The notes beneath the pieces are model-generated. The model was not told where the DNA came from and did no database searches. It worked only from the letters and a program-made list of their open reading frames with translations. A stretch of DNA of 64,000 nt from Actinoplanes octamycinicus (GTDB taxonomy: Bacteria; Actinomycetota; Actinomycetes; Mycobacteriales; Micromonosporaceae). The stretch covers positions 8,909,501 to 8,973,500 of the forward strand of contig NZ_JACHNB010000001.1 of assembly GCF_014205225.1 (NCBI RefSeq). The letters run 5' to 3'. How positions within the stretch are numbered: position 1 is the stretch's first letter; every line of letters begins with the position of its first letter. Below, one piece after another: positions 16,759 through 25,516 of this stretch. Position numbers and translations under genes: made by a program.

Positions 16759-18084
16759 CTAGGCGGGCCGCCGGTCGTGAGCCAGTCGCCGAAAGTCGGC
16801 GGGCGCCGACTTTGGTCTATGCAGGCCGAGGCTGACCGGCAGCAGCAGCACCGCGCCGGCGACCGCCAGCATCCCGACCACGGTCAGCAGGTCCTGCCCC
16901 GCGGCGTGCAGGGCGTCCCCGACGGCCAGCGCCACCGAACCGCCGACCTGACGGAAGAACCCGAGGTTGCCGGTCGCCGCGCCGAGGAACTCGCGCGGCA
17001 CCGCGCCCTGGATCACCACGGTCAGCCCGGACATGGTCGGCCCGAGCCCCAGCCCGATCAGCGCCAGCCCCACGAGCAGCACCCCGCCGAACCCGGCCAG
17101 CAGCGCACCGGCCGCGATCAGCACCGCGCCGGCGGCCAGGCAGACCCGGACATGCCGGATCAGCGCGCCGGTGAGCGCGCTGCCGGCCACCATGCCGAGC
17201 ATCAGCGGGTACATCCGGACGCCCGAGCCGGTGGCGCTGACCTGCTCCACCTCCTGGAGGAACCGCGGCACCAGGACCAGCGAGGCGTAGAGCGCCCAGG
17301 CCCCGCCGAACGCCCCGGCACAGGCCAGCGCGTAGGACCGCACCCGGAACAGCCGCAGCGGCATGACCGGCTCCGGCGCCCATGTCTCGACCAGCAGGAA
17401 CACCACGCCGAGCAGCACCGCCAGGCCGATCGAGCGCCAGTCCCGCTGGTTCAGCCCGATCAGCAGCGCGGCGACCGCCGCGGTGAAGACCGCGACGCCG
17501 GTGTAGTCCGGCCGGCCGGCCGCGGCCGGGTTGCCCGGCCGCCGGGGCAGCCGGGTGGCGATCAGCAGGATCACCACCAGCCCGATCGGCAGGTTGACCA
17601 GGAACACCCAGCGCCACCCGGCGTGATCGGTGAGGAACCCGCCGGCCAGCGGCCCGGCCACGTAGCTGAGCCCCATCACGCCGCCGAGCATGCCCTGCAC
17701 CCGGCCGCTCTTCCCGGGCGGGAACATCTCCGCGGCGAGCGCCAGGCAGAGCGGCAGCAGCGCACCCGCGCCCAGGCCCTGGACCGCGCGGAACGCGATG
17801 AGCTGGCCCATCGAGCCTGCCGCGGCACACAGCGCCGAGCCGAGCAGGAAGATCCCGACGCCGGTGAGCAGCAGGGGCTTGCGCCCGTACCGGTCGGAGA
17901 GCCGGCCGTAGAGCGGACCGGACGCGGTGATGCTCACCAGGTACGCGGTCACCACCCAGCTGTAGTGCGCGGACCCGCCCAGCTCCGCGGTGATCCCGGG
18001 CAGCGCGGTGCTGACGATGGTCTGGTCGAGGAGGGCGAGCAGCATGCCGCCGACCACGGCGGCGAGCACGATCAGATCTTTCAC
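16759..18084 (-). CDS. MFS drug efflux transporter (DHA2/EmrB-like)
   Basis: 441 residues, GTG start at 18084 within the PadR operator region, with no clear ribosome-binding site, so perhaps leaderless. The motif LDQTIVSTALPGI in the first helix and GRLSDRYGRKP between helices 2 and 3 are typical of DHA2 multidrug exporters; roughly 12-14 membrane segments. It is the first gene of a likely five-gene run (pump, membrane protein, kinase, regulator, small protein) and diverges from a PadR repressor that probably controls it. Substrate unknown. Confidence 0.92.
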   Translation of the reverse strand: MKDLIVLAAVVGGMLLALLDQTIVSTALPGITAELGGSAHYSWVVTAYLVSITASGPLYGRLSDRYGRKPLLLTGVGIFLLGSALCAAAGSMGQLIAFRAVQGLGAGALLPLCLALAAEMFPPGKSGRVQGMLGGVMGLSYVAGPLAGGFLTDHAGWRWVFLVNLPIGLVVILLIATRLPRRPGNPAAAGRPDYTGVAVFTAAVAALLIGLNQRDWRSIGLAVLLGVVFLLVETWAPEPVMPLRLFRVRSYALACAGAFGGAWALYASLVLVPRFLQEVEQVSATGSGVRMYPLMLGMVAGSALTGALIRHVRVCLAAGAVLIAAGALLAGFGGVLLVGLALIGLGLGPTMSGLTVVIQGAVPREFLGAATGNLGFFRQVGGSVALAVGDALHAAGQDLLTVVGMLAVAGAVLLLPVSLGLHRPKSAPADFRRLAHDRRPA

Positions 18085-18116
18085 ATGTCAAAAACTACAT
18101 GTCGTCTTTGACATGT
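18083..18116. promoter_or_regulatory. PadR operator: three ACATGT cores at 14-bp spacing
   Basis: ACATGT occurs at 18083-18088, 18097-18102 and 18111-18116, exactly 14 bp apart. This makes two overlapping copies of the known PadR box ATGT-N8-ACAT. The right-hand core lies in a perfect palindrome TTGACATGTCAA (18108-18119). The element covers the start of the MFS gene and sits just before the PadR gene, so it should repress both. Confidence 0.85.
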
Positions 18117-18128
18117 CAAGATGGGGTC

Positions 18129-18674
18129 ATGTCGCTTCGGATCGCGCTCCTCGGGATGCTCGCCGCCGGCGGCCCGACCTCCGGCTACGACCTGGCGAAG
18201 AAATTCGACGGCTCGCTCAGCCACGTCTGGCCGGCCCGGCACAGTCAGATCTACCCGGAGCTGGCCAAACTCGCCGCCGACGGGCACGCCACGGTGCGCG
18301 ACGAGGGCAGCCGGGGCCGCAAGCTCTACGAGCTGACCCCGGCCGGCCGGGACTTCCTCGACGAGTGGCTGCGCAGCGCGGATCCGGCGCCCAAGGTCCG
18401 CAGCGAGTCGAGCCTGCGGCTCTTCCTGCTGCCGCTGCTCCCGCCGGAGGTCGCGGTGCCGCTGTTGCGCGCGGAGGCTTCCCGGTACGCCGAGCAGGCC
18501 CGCGTGCTGGCCGCCGAGCGCGACGCCCGGCAGCCGCCCGACACCCCCGGCCGCAACGGCTGGTACGCCGCCGACCTGGGCGTCCGCAACTTCACCGCGA
18601 TCCGCGACTGGGCCACCGCGACGGCCGATCACATCGAAGCGCTCCCCCGGTCCGGAATGGACGGAAAAGTTTGA
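18129..18674 (+). CDS. PadR family transcriptional regulator
   Basis: 181 residues from ATG 18129 (MSLRIALLGMLAAGGPTSGYDL); the open frame from 18099 would start inside the operator. A winged HTH covers residues 1-75, with the conserved SGYDLAKKF and the IYPELAKLAADG wing, then a C-terminal coiled-coil dimerisation region of the Vir type. It diverges from the MFS efflux gene; PadR proteins of this layout commonly repress such pumps and release on binding a phenolic or drug ligand. Confidence 0.92.
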   Translation: MSLRIALLGMLAAGGPTSGYDLAKKFDGSLSHVWPARHSQIYPELAKLAADGHATVRDEGSRGRKLYELTPAGRDFLDEWLRSADPAPKVRSESSLRLFLLPLLPPEVAVPLLRAEASRYAEQARVLAAERDARQPPDTPGRNGWYAADLGVRNFTAIRDWATATADHIEALPRSGMDGKV

Positions 18675-18754
18675 TCAATGTCGCTATGGTGATCACCGAT
18701 CGATCGCCGGACGCACCTGTCCGGATCACGGGGTATCGATGTAAGGAGATCACC

Positions 18755-19675
18755 ATGCGCACACTCACGCGCGCGGGCGTCATCGCCCTCGCCACCGGCA
18801 CGGTCGTGCTGGGCGGCACCGCCGCCGTCCAGGCCGCGCCGGCCGGCGTCGTGTCGGTCAGCGTCAACCGGCTGGTGCTGGAGCCGGGCACGTCCGGCCA
18901 CACCGGCACCGTCCGGGTCGTCATCAAGAACCGGACCAGCGAGCCGTGGAGCGGCGCGGTCGCGGTGACCGAGCCGATCGCCGGCACGTTCGTGGAGGCC
19001 GCCGGCACGTCCGGCTGCACCGGGGACGTGACCGCGGACAACCGTCAGATCGCCTACTGCTACCTGGACCACGACATCGCGCCCGGCGCGAAGGACGTGG
19101 TCACGGTGAGCTTCCGCTCGCCGGCCGAGCCGCAGGCGTACCCGCAGGTGGCGCCGGCCGCCGGCCGGGTCGAGGTGGCCGGGGCCGCCGCCGACTTCCC
19201 GGCGCTGTTCCGCTCCACCACCGGCTCGCTGCGCAACCCGCGGCCGTACGCGCAGGACACCGCCTCCGCGCTCACCGTGACCGCGGGCACGGTGACCCTG
19301 ACCCGGCAGGCGGACGGCAGCTTCGCCGGGCAGGTGCCGGTCACCGTCCGCAACGACGGCGACGCCCCGCACAGCGGCCTGCTGGCCGAACTGGTCGCCC
19401 CGGCCGGCGTCGACGGCGCCTACCTGGCCGACTCCGGCCCGTGCATCGGGGCGAACGTGCTGCCCGTCCCGCAGGGCGGCTACGGCGTCGGCTGCTCGCA
19501 GAGCGGCCAGCTCGACGAGGGCCAGTCGCGCACCTTCGACTGGACGCTGACCGCGCCCGCCGGGACCCCGGCCGGCCCGCTCGGCGACGCCGCCACGCTG
19601 GTCCAGCTGGAGGGCGGCCCGGCGCAGACCGGTGGCGCCAACATCGCCGGTTTCGCGGTCACCGTCGCCGGCTGA
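18755..19675 (+). CDS. Secreted hypothetical protein, two Ig-like/DUF11-type segments
   Basis: 306 residues after AAGGAGAT, with a signal peptide ending near AVQAAPAG. Two similar beta-rich halves (residues ~35-135 and ~170-305) each have the pattern 'GTVTV..KN.T..PWSG' typical of conserved-repeat or fibronectin-like extracellular domains, and two Cys pairs. No catalytic motif. It is monocistronic with a terminator after it. Exported structural or binding protein; function unknown. Confidence 0.75.
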   Translation: MRTLTRAGVIALATGTVVLGGTAAVQAAPAGVVSVSVNRLVLEPGTSGHTGTVRVVIKNRTSEPWSGAVAVTEPIAGTFVEAAGTSGCTGDVTADNRQIAYCYLDHDIAPGAKDVVTVSFRSPAEPQAYPQVAPAAGRVEVAGAAADFPALFRSTTGSLRNPRPYAQDTASALTVTAGTVTLTRQADGSFAGQVPVTVRNDGDAPHSGLLAELVAPAGVDGAYLADSGPCIGANVLPVPQGGYGVGCSQSGQLDEGQSRTFDWTLTAPAGTPAGPLGDAATLVQLEGGPAQTGGANIAGFAVTVAG

Positions 19676-19696
19676 CCCACCGGTCGGTGCACCATC

Positions 19697-19730
19697 CCGG
19701 CGGCTCCGATCCTCGGATCGGGGCCGCCGG
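19697..19730. terminator. Bidirectional terminator hairpin
   Basis: A 16-bp stem with one G-U pair (CCGGCGGCTCCGATCC with its complement at 19715-19730) and a 2-base gap, between the convergent secreted-protein and PucR genes. Confidence 0.8.
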
Positions 19731-19742
19731 CCCGTTGCCGGG

Positions 19743-20936
19743 TCAGCCCTCGGCGAGTGGCACCGCCAGGGCGATGGTCAGCGCCAGTACCCACTGCGGG
19801 TCCTTGAGCTTCTCGCCGTAGAGCTCGCGCAGCCGGGCCATCCGGTAGCGGACCGTCTGCGGGTGCACGAAGAGCTCGGCCGCCACGTCCTCCCGCCGGC
19901 CGTGGTGCAGCAACCAGCTGCGCAGCGTCTCGACGAGTTTGGCGGCGGCCGCCCCGCGCTCCCCGGCGAGCGGCGCCAGCGCCCAGTCCCGCAGGTCGGC
20001 GAGGGCGCTCCGGTCGGCGGAGACGACCAGCTCGGCCAGGTGCTCCTCGGTGTCGACGACCTCGCCGCGGGCCGGGGTGTGCAGCTGGTGGACCCGGACC
20101 GCGCGCTCCACCGAGCACTGCGCGCGCTGCCACGGCCGGGCCGGGCCGATCACCGCGTTGTGCCCGGTGAGCAGCCGGGTCAGGTGCGGGCGGGTGGCCC
20201 CCTGCGGGTCCGGGACCAGCAGGATCGCGGTGCCCGGCAGGTCCGGCAGGGCGCCGGCGAGCGGCAGTGTGCGCGGGTCGAGCAGGTCGATCAGCGAGCG
20301 GGAGGACCGCTCCGGCAGCAGGATCGCGGTGAGCGTCTGCGGCGGGGCCCACTCGGCGCGCTCGGCGGCCGCCTGCAGCACGTGCGCCGGCTCCCCGGCG
20401 ACCAGGGCCTGGGCCAGCTGCTGCAGGTGCCGCAGCCGGATCCGGCCGGAGGCGGCCAGTTCGTCGGCGTGCCCGGCGACGCTGGCCGCGGAGAGCTCGT
20501 CGATGTAGGCGAAGACCAGCTCGGCGAAGTCGGCGATGGTGCCGGCCGGCTGCCCGGAGCGGACGCTGATCGCGGCCAGCTCGCGCCAGGCCACCCGGGC
20601 GCCGACCCGGTAGGCGGAGAGCAGCGCGTCCAGGCTGCGGCCGTTGCGGGCCTCGCCGCGACCGAGCGCGTAGGCCGCCTCCAGGGCCGAGGCGAGCGGC
20701 GTCCCGGGGTCGGTGCCGGGCCGGGAGACCAGGTTGAGGAAGGTACCCAGGGCCGCCTGCACGGCCCGCTCGATCTTGTGGCCGAGCTCGCCGGCGAACG
20801 GTTCCGCGTACGCCGGGACCTCCATCACGATCGCCGCGATGGTCTGCACGGCGACCTCGGGCAGCCCGCGCCGGAGCGGCTCGACGACCTCGACGGGCAA
20901 GCGGTACGACCGAACGTCCCGCAACGGCTCGATCAC
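19743..20936 (-). CDS. PucR/CdaR-type transcriptional regulator
   Basis: 397 residues. The C-terminus carries the PucR HTH_30 domain (LVETLRSWLLHHGRREDVAAELFVHPQTVRYR... in residues ~330-375), with a GGDEF-like middle region and an N-terminal helical sensor domain. It diverges from the ferredoxin reductase and desaturase genes; regulator, reductase and desaturase in this order recur in actinobacteria, so it probably controls membrane lipid unsaturation. The ligand is not known. Confidence 0.85.
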   Translation of the reverse strand: MIEPLRDVRSYRLPVEVVEPLRRGLPEVAVQTIAAIVMEVPAYAEPFAGELGHKIERAVQAALGTFLNLVSRPGTDPGTPLASALEAAYALGRGEARNGRSLDALLSAYRVGARVAWRELAAISVRSGQPAGTIADFAELVFAYIDELSAASVAGHADELAASGRIRLRHLQQLAQALVAGEPAHVLQAAAERAEWAPPQTLTAILLPERSSRSLIDLLDPRTLPLAGALPDLPGTAILLVPDPQGATRPHLTRLLTGHNAVIGPARPWQRAQCSVERAVRVHQLHTPARGEVVDTEEHLAELVVSADRSALADLRDWALAPLAGERGAAAAKLVETLRSWLLHHGRREDVAAELFVHPQTVRYRMARLRELYGEKLKDPQWVLALTIALAVPLAEG

Positions 20937-21013
20937 CCAGACTCCCTATGTTTCATGTCCGAACCTTGTCCCCGCCGAACAATTATGCTGCCCCGGATTC
21001 ACTTCCCCTGGTC

Positions 21014-22120
21014 ATGACTTCGCCCGTCCGACCCACCAGGCTTGGTCACGTGCCGGTTACCCAGACATTGCGCAACGGAGCGTGGCGAGTCGTCGAGCTG
21101 GTCACCACTCCGGTGGTGCCCTCCGATTATCTCGACGTGATCGCTCCCCTGCGCAACCCGAACGTTCTGCGCGCCCGGGTCGAGGCGGTGCACCGGGAGA
21201 CCGCCAACGCGGTCACCCTGGAGCTGCGGCCGGGCCGCGGCTGGCGCCCGCACCAGCCCGGGCAGTACGTCCGGCTCGGTGTCGACGTCGACGGCATCCG
21301 CCTGTGGCGCTCCTACTCGGTGAGCAGCGCCGCCGGTCAGCCGTCCGGCCGGATCAGCGTGACGGTCAACGCGGTCCGCGACGGCGTGGTCAGCTCCTAC
21401 CTGCTGGCCCACGCGCGCCGTGGCATGGTGCTCAACCTCGACCTCCCGGCCGGCGACTTCGTGCTGCCGCCGGCCCGCCCGGCGAAAAGCCTGTTCGTCA
21501 CGGCCGGCAGCGGGATCACCCCGGTGATGGGCATCCTGCGCAGCGCCCTGCACGAGCTGCCCGACGTGGTCGTGGTGCACTCCGCCCGCACGCCGGAGGA
21601 CGCGGTCTTCGGCGCCGAGCTGCGCGCCCTCGCCGCGGCCGGCAAGCTCACCCTGATCGAGCGGCACACCGGCGCCGACGGCCGGCTGAAGCCCGCCGAC
21701 CTGGCCGAGCTGGTCCCCGACCTGTTCGAGCGGGAGACCTGGGCCTGCGGCCCGGGCGAGATGCTGGACGCGCTGGCCGACCACTGGAGCGAGGCGGGCG
21801 CCGCGGAGCGGCTGCACGTCGAGCGGTTCCGGCCGACCGTGCTGGTCGCCGGCGACGGCGGCTCGGTGACCTTCGAGCGCTCCGGCGCCGAGGTGGAGGC
21901 GCCGGCCGGGGTCTCCATCCTGGACGCCGGCGAGGCGGCCGGGCAGCTGATGCCGTCCGGCTGCCGGATGGGCATCTGCTTCAAGTGCGTGCTGCCGATG
22001 CGCCAGGGCATCGTCCGGGACATGCGCGACGGGCAGATCACCACCGCCGTGGAAGGCGACAACGTCTTGATCCAGACGTGCATCTCGGCCGCGGCCGGGC
22101 CCTGCCACCTGGATGCCTGA
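21014..22120 (+). CDS. Ferredoxin reductase with C-terminal 2Fe-2S domain
   Basis: 368 residues from ATG 21014; an open frame from 20948 would start 11 bp from the divergent PucR start and is less likely. Domains in order: FAD-binding (RLWRSYSVSS), NAD(P)-binding (VTAGSGITPVMGI) and a plant-type 2Fe-2S cluster with C-x4-C-x2-C (CRMGICFKC) and a final Cys in IQTCIS. It delivers electrons from NAD(P)H to the desaturase encoded next, like Rv3230c with DesA3 in mycobacteria. Confidence 0.92.
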   Translation: MTSPVRPTRLGHVPVTQTLRNGAWRVVELVTTPVVPSDYLDVIAPLRNPNVLRARVEAVHRETANAVTLELRPGRGWRPHQPGQYVRLGVDVDGIRLWRSYSVSSAAGQPSGRISVTVNAVRDGVVSSYLLAHARRGMVLNLDLPAGDFVLPPARPAKSLFVTAGSGITPVMGILRSALHELPDVVVVHSARTPEDAVFGAELRALAAAGKLTLIERHTGADGRLKPADLAELVPDLFERETWACGPGEMLDALADHWSEAGAAERLHVERFRPTVLVAGDGGSVTFERSGAEVEAPAGVSILDAGEAAGQLMPSGCRMGICFKCVLPMRQGIVRDMRDGQITTAVEGDNVLIQTCISAAAGPCHLDA

Positions 22121-22162
22121 GTTCCCCCCAGCAAGAGATCGCCGAGAGAAATCGAGGAACCC

Positions 22163-23317
22163 GTGACGACGCTGCAACGTCTGGAAGACAACCCGATCGC
22201 CCACCTCACCGCCGAGGACATCGAGGCGATCGGCCGGGAGCTGGACGCGATCCGGGACGAGGTGATCGCCGCCCGGGGGGAGCGCGATGCCGCCTACATC
22301 CGCCGCGTCATCAAGGTGCAGCGCAGCCTGGAGATGGGCAGCCGCGCGGTGCTGCTCTTCTCGCTCTTCCCGCCGGCCTGGATCGTCGGCACCGCCGGTC
22401 TGTCGGTGGCCAAGATCCTGGAGAACATGGAGATCGGCCACAACATCCTGCACGGCCAGTACGACTTCATGCGCGACCCGAAGATCCACTCCACCACGTG
22501 GGAGTGGGACATGGCGACGCCGGCCGAGCAGTGGCAGCACTCGCACAACGAGATCCACCACAAGTACACCAACGTGGTCGGCAAGGACAACGACCTCGGC
22601 TACGGCATCATGCGGGTCGACGAGAACCAGCGCTGGCACCCGTTCTACCTGGCCCAGCCGCTGTGGAACTTCATCAACGCGCTCTTCTTCGAGTACGGCA
22701 TCGCCGCGTACGACCTGGAGCTGGGCCGCAACCTGAAGACCAAGAAGCGGCGCAGCAACCCGATCTTCCGGAAGAACCTCAAGGCGGTCGGCCGCAAGAT
22801 CGGCAAGCAGGCGCTCAAGGACTACGTGATCCACCCGGCGCTGTCCGGCCCGTCGTTCCTGCACACGATGGCCGCGAACTTCACCGCCAACGTGGTCCGC
22901 AACGTGTGGAGCCACTCGGTGATCATGTGCGGGCACTTCCCGAACGGCGTGTCCACCTTCGAGCGGACCTCGATCAAGGGCGAGACCCGCGGCGAGTGGT
23001 ATCTGCGGCAGATGCTCGGCTCGGCCAACATCTCCGGCAGCAAGCTGATGCACATCATGACCGGCAACCTGTCCCACCAGATCGAGCACCACCTCTTCCC
23101 GGACCTGCCGGCCAGCCGCTACGCCGAGGTCGCGGTCAAGGTGCGGGCGCTGTTCGAGAAGTACGACCTGCCCTACGTCACCGGCCCGCTGCCCAAGCAG
23201 GTCGCCTCGGCCTGGGCCAAGGTGATCCGCCTGTCGCTGCCGAACCGCAAGCCGACCCCGGACCCGGACCCGATGATCCCGCCGCGGCGCCCGGTCGCCG
23301 AGCCGGTCACGGCCTGA
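22163..23317 (+). CDS. Membrane fatty acyl desaturase (DesA3-like)
   Basis: 384 residues from GTG 22163. The three His boxes of the integral membrane diiron desaturases are present: GHNILH, HSHNEIHH and HQIEHH, with hydrophobic segments before and between them. It would introduce a double bond (probably delta-9) into acyl-CoA or lipid-linked chains at the membrane, using electrons from the adjacent ferredoxin reductase. Family certain, regiospecificity inferred. Confidence 0.93.
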   Translation: MTTLQRLEDNPIAHLTAEDIEAIGRELDAIRDEVIAARGERDAAYIRRVIKVQRSLEMGSRAVLLFSLFPPAWIVGTAGLSVAKILENMEIGHNILHGQYDFMRDPKIHSTTWEWDMATPAEQWQHSHNEIHHKYTNVVGKDNDLGYGIMRVDENQRWHPFYLAQPLWNFINALFFEYGIAAYDLELGRNLKTKKRRSNPIFRKNLKAVGRKIGKQALKDYVIHPALSGPSFLHTMAANFTANVVRNVWSHSVIMCGHFPNGVSTFERTSIKGETRGEWYLRQMLGSANISGSKLMHIMTGNLSHQIEHHLFPDLPASRYAEVAVKVRALFEKYDLPYVTGPLPKQVASAWAKVIRLSLPNRKPTPDPDPMIPPRRPVAEPVTA

Positions 23318-23323
23318 CGTCAG

Positions 23324-23650
23324 TCACTCGGGGCGCGGTCCGTCGGGCCGCGCCTCCGCCGTGCGCAGGATCAGCAGCGAGAACAGCCACATCGGTAGAT
23401 AACCGAGCAGCACCGCCACCGCGTAGGGGAAGTCGGAACAGGCGAAGACGGCCACGAACATCAGGGTGAGCAGCGCGCCGAGCAGGTAGGCGCCGATCGC
23501 GAACCGCAGCGGATGGCCGCCGCCGCGCCGCTGGTGCCGGATGACCAGCGCATAGGTGAACGGGATGGCGCCCGGCTGGATCAGCAGCAGGAGAACGCCC
23601 AGCACGAGGATGACGACCCCGGGTGAGACCGAGACTTCGACGTTCGGCAT
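23324..23650 (-). CDS. Small membrane protein, hypothetical
   Basis: 108 residues from ATG 23650, three predicted membrane segments (about residues 8-30, 46-65, 75-95) and short polar ends. No recognised family. Starts 9 bp after the stop of the hydrolase gene on the same strand, so it may be its operon partner. Confidence 0.65.
   Translation of the reverse strand: MPNVEVSVSPGVVILVLGVLLLLIQPGAIPFTYALVIRHQRRGGGHPLRFAIGAYLLGALLTLMFVAVFACSDFPYAVAVLLGYLPMWLFSLLILRTAEARPDGPRPE
23332..23354. terminator. Possible terminator between convergent genes
   Basis: GGCGCGG (23332-23338) pairs with CCGCGCC (23348-23354) around a 9-base loop. It is embedded in the 3' end of the minus-strand membrane protein gene, 15 bp after the desaturase stop. 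Confidence 0.4.
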
Positions 23651-23659
23651 CACCGCACG

Positions 23660-24838
23660 TTACTTGCCGGTAGCGCGCCGCGCCAGAAGCCAGCGGGCGA
23701 TTTTCCGGACCACCGCCGGATGGACGTGCCCGCCCCGGTAGAACATGTGGTCCAGGCCGCGCAGCACCCGGATCCGCACGTCCCGCCGGGCGCCGAGCCC
23801 GGCCCGCCAGCGCGCCAGATCGTCGGCCACGGTCACCTGACGGTCCCGGCCGCCCTGCAGGATCAGCATCGGCCGCCGGAGCGCCGCCGCGGTCCGCACC
23901 GGGTCGTAGTCGCGCAGGTCCAGCCAGTAGGACGCGGGAAAGCCGAAGGGCAGGTCCGCGGCCGGCGTCTCCGCGGTCAGCGCGTCGTCGACCACCGCCA
24001 CCTGCCGGTCGACCGCGGCCAGCATCGCCGCGCTCGCCGGCCCCGGATCACGCGCGGCCAGCTGCCGCGCGACCCGCTGCGCGGATCGGTGCGTCGGCAT
24101 CGCCTCGGCCGCGAGCAGGATCAGGCCGGCGATCGCGGGCTCGGCCGCGGCCACCCGCGGCGCGACCTTGCCACCCAGGCTGTGGCCGAGGAGGAAGATC
24201 CGGTCCGGGTCCACGGCTGGTCGCTGTTCCCGCAATTGGCGTACGGCGGCGAGCGCCGGGGCGACGTATTCCTCGGTGAGGGTGCGCTCGGGCGGCGGCT
24301 TGTCGAAGCGGAGCACCGCGATGCCCCGGCCGGCCAGGCCCCAGGCGAGGTCCTTGAGGGGTTTGTGGGGGCCGTCGGTGCCGTCCCGGTCCTGCTGTCC
24401 ACCGCCGGGAAGCAGGATCACCGCCTGCCCCCTGCTCGTGGTGTTCGGCGTTTTGTTCGGCAGGGACAAGACTCCGGCGCTGGTCTCGCACTCGGTGAAG
24501 CGGAACGGCCTCGCGTAGCGCGGCGGCTGCCACGGGGCCCCGGCGGCCGGGGCGAGACGCAGGCCGTGCAGGCGACCGGACTCGTCGTGGGACAGGACGA
24601 TCACGAAGTCGCCGGTCGGGCAGCGCACCGGGAGTCGTACCCGAAGAAGCCCTTGATCTGTCTCCTCGGCGGCGGGGTCGCCGGGCTCGGTGGGCGCGCC
24701 CGCGGTCTGCACGGTCCAGGCGACCCGGACCGTCTCCGGGGCGACCACGGCCCGCATCTCCGGAGTGAACAGCTCGGCCAGCTCGTCGAAGCGCCCGGCC
24801 CTCAGCTGGTCGTAGACGACGAGCGCTATCGTTCTCAT
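23660..24838 (-). CDS. Alpha/beta hydrolase with N-terminal DUF3887-like domain
   Basis: 392 residues from ATG 24838. An N-terminal ~110-residue domain (FDELAELFTPEMRAVV) resembles DUF3887; the hydrolase domain has the nucleophile elbow GHSLGG, Asp in GGRDRQV and a final His in GLDHMFY, a full catalytic triad. It probably hydrolyses an ester or peptide-like substrate in the cytoplasm. It diverges from an HTH regulator with a shared palindrome overlapping its start codon. Confidence 0.85.
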   Translation of the reverse strand: MRTIALVVYDQLRAGRFDELAELFTPEMRAVVAPETVRVAWTVQTAGAPTEPGDPAAEETDQGLLRVRLPVRCPTGDFVIVLSHDESGRLHGLRLAPAAGAPWQPPRYARPFRFTECETSAGVLSLPNKTPNTTSRGQAVILLPGGGQQDRDGTDGPHKPLKDLAWGLAGRGIAVLRFDKPPPERTLTEEYVAPALAAVRQLREQRPAVDPDRIFLLGHSLGGKVAPRVAAAEPAIAGLILLAAEAMPTHRSAQRVARQLAARDPGPASAAMLAAVDRQVAVVDDALTAETPAADLPFGFPASYWLDLRDYDPVRTAAALRRPMLILQGGRDRQVTVADDLARWRAGLGARRDVRIRVLRGLDHMFYRGGHVHPAVVRKIARWLLARRATGK

Positions 24839-24847
24839 AGTTGAGAA
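24832..24847. promoter_or_regulatory. Inverted repeat overlapping the hydrolase start
   Basis: TTCTCA-TAGT-TGAGAA, 6-bp perfect arms, covering the hydrolase start codon (24836-24838) and lying 25 bp before the divergent HTH gene. A natural operator for that regulator. Confidence 0.5.
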
Positions 24848-24872
24848 AGGTAGCATGGATTAGATTGATCGG

Positions 24873-25409
24873 GTGGAGACCGCTGAACTGCTGGCACATC
24901 CGGTCCGGCTGCGGATCGTGCACGCGCTGCGTGGCGGCCGCGAGATGACCACCGCGGAGCTGGTCGAGCGGCTGCCGGACGTGTCGAAGGCGACCGTCTA
25001 CCGGCACATCGACCTGCTCGGCAACGGCGGGGTGCTGGAGGTCGCGGCCGAGCGGCGGGTGCGCGGGGCGGTCGAGCGGCGCTACCGGCTGCGGCAGGAC
25101 CGGGCGTCGATCAGCGCCGCGGCGGCGGCCGGGCTGACCGCCGAGGAGCACCGGCGGGCGTTCACCATCGCGATGACGGCGCTGATCGCGGAGTTCGGCG
25201 CCTACCTGGACCGGCCCGGCTCCGACCCGGCGCGGGACCTGGTCGGCTATCGGCAGCACGCGGTCTGGCTCAGCCCCGAGGAGCTGACCGAGCTGATCAG
25301 CGAACTGCGCGCGGCCATCGTGCCCCGGCTCGCCCAGGAGCCGGCCCCGGGCCGCGCGCAGTACCTGCTCAGCCCGATCCTGTTCCCGATCGAGCCACCG
25401 CCGGCTTGA
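24873..25409 (+). CDS. ArsR-like winged HTH transcriptional regulator
   Basis: 178 residues from GTG 24873. An N-terminal winged HTH (LLAHPVRLRIVHALRGGREM, then VSKATVYRHIDLL) is followed by a helical C-terminal domain of about 100 residues, as in YdfF/YwnA-like regulators. Divergent from the alpha/beta hydrolase, which it probably represses. The gap to 25516 holds no supported feature. Confidence 0.85.
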   Translation: METAELLAHPVRLRIVHALRGGREMTTAELVERLPDVSKATVYRHIDLLGNGGVLEVAAERRVRGAVERRYRLRQDRASISAAAAAGLTAEEHRRAFTIAMTALIAEFGAYLDRPGSDPARDLVGYRQHAVWLSPEELTELISELRAAIVPRLAQEPAPGRAQYLLSPILFPIEPPPA

Positions 25410-25516
25410 GTCCGCGAGCCGGCCGGGATCACCGGAGTGGCGAGCCCGGTGGCCGGACGGGAGCGGCCAGGCCGGCGACACCCTCGACGTGGCTCGGGCG
25501 ACTGCCGAGCGGAGGC

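Noticed and set aside
20713..23469. Plus-strand open frame of 918 codons
   Set aside because: Overlaps the ferredoxin reductase and desaturase in another frame; those two carry full cofactor and His-box motifs.
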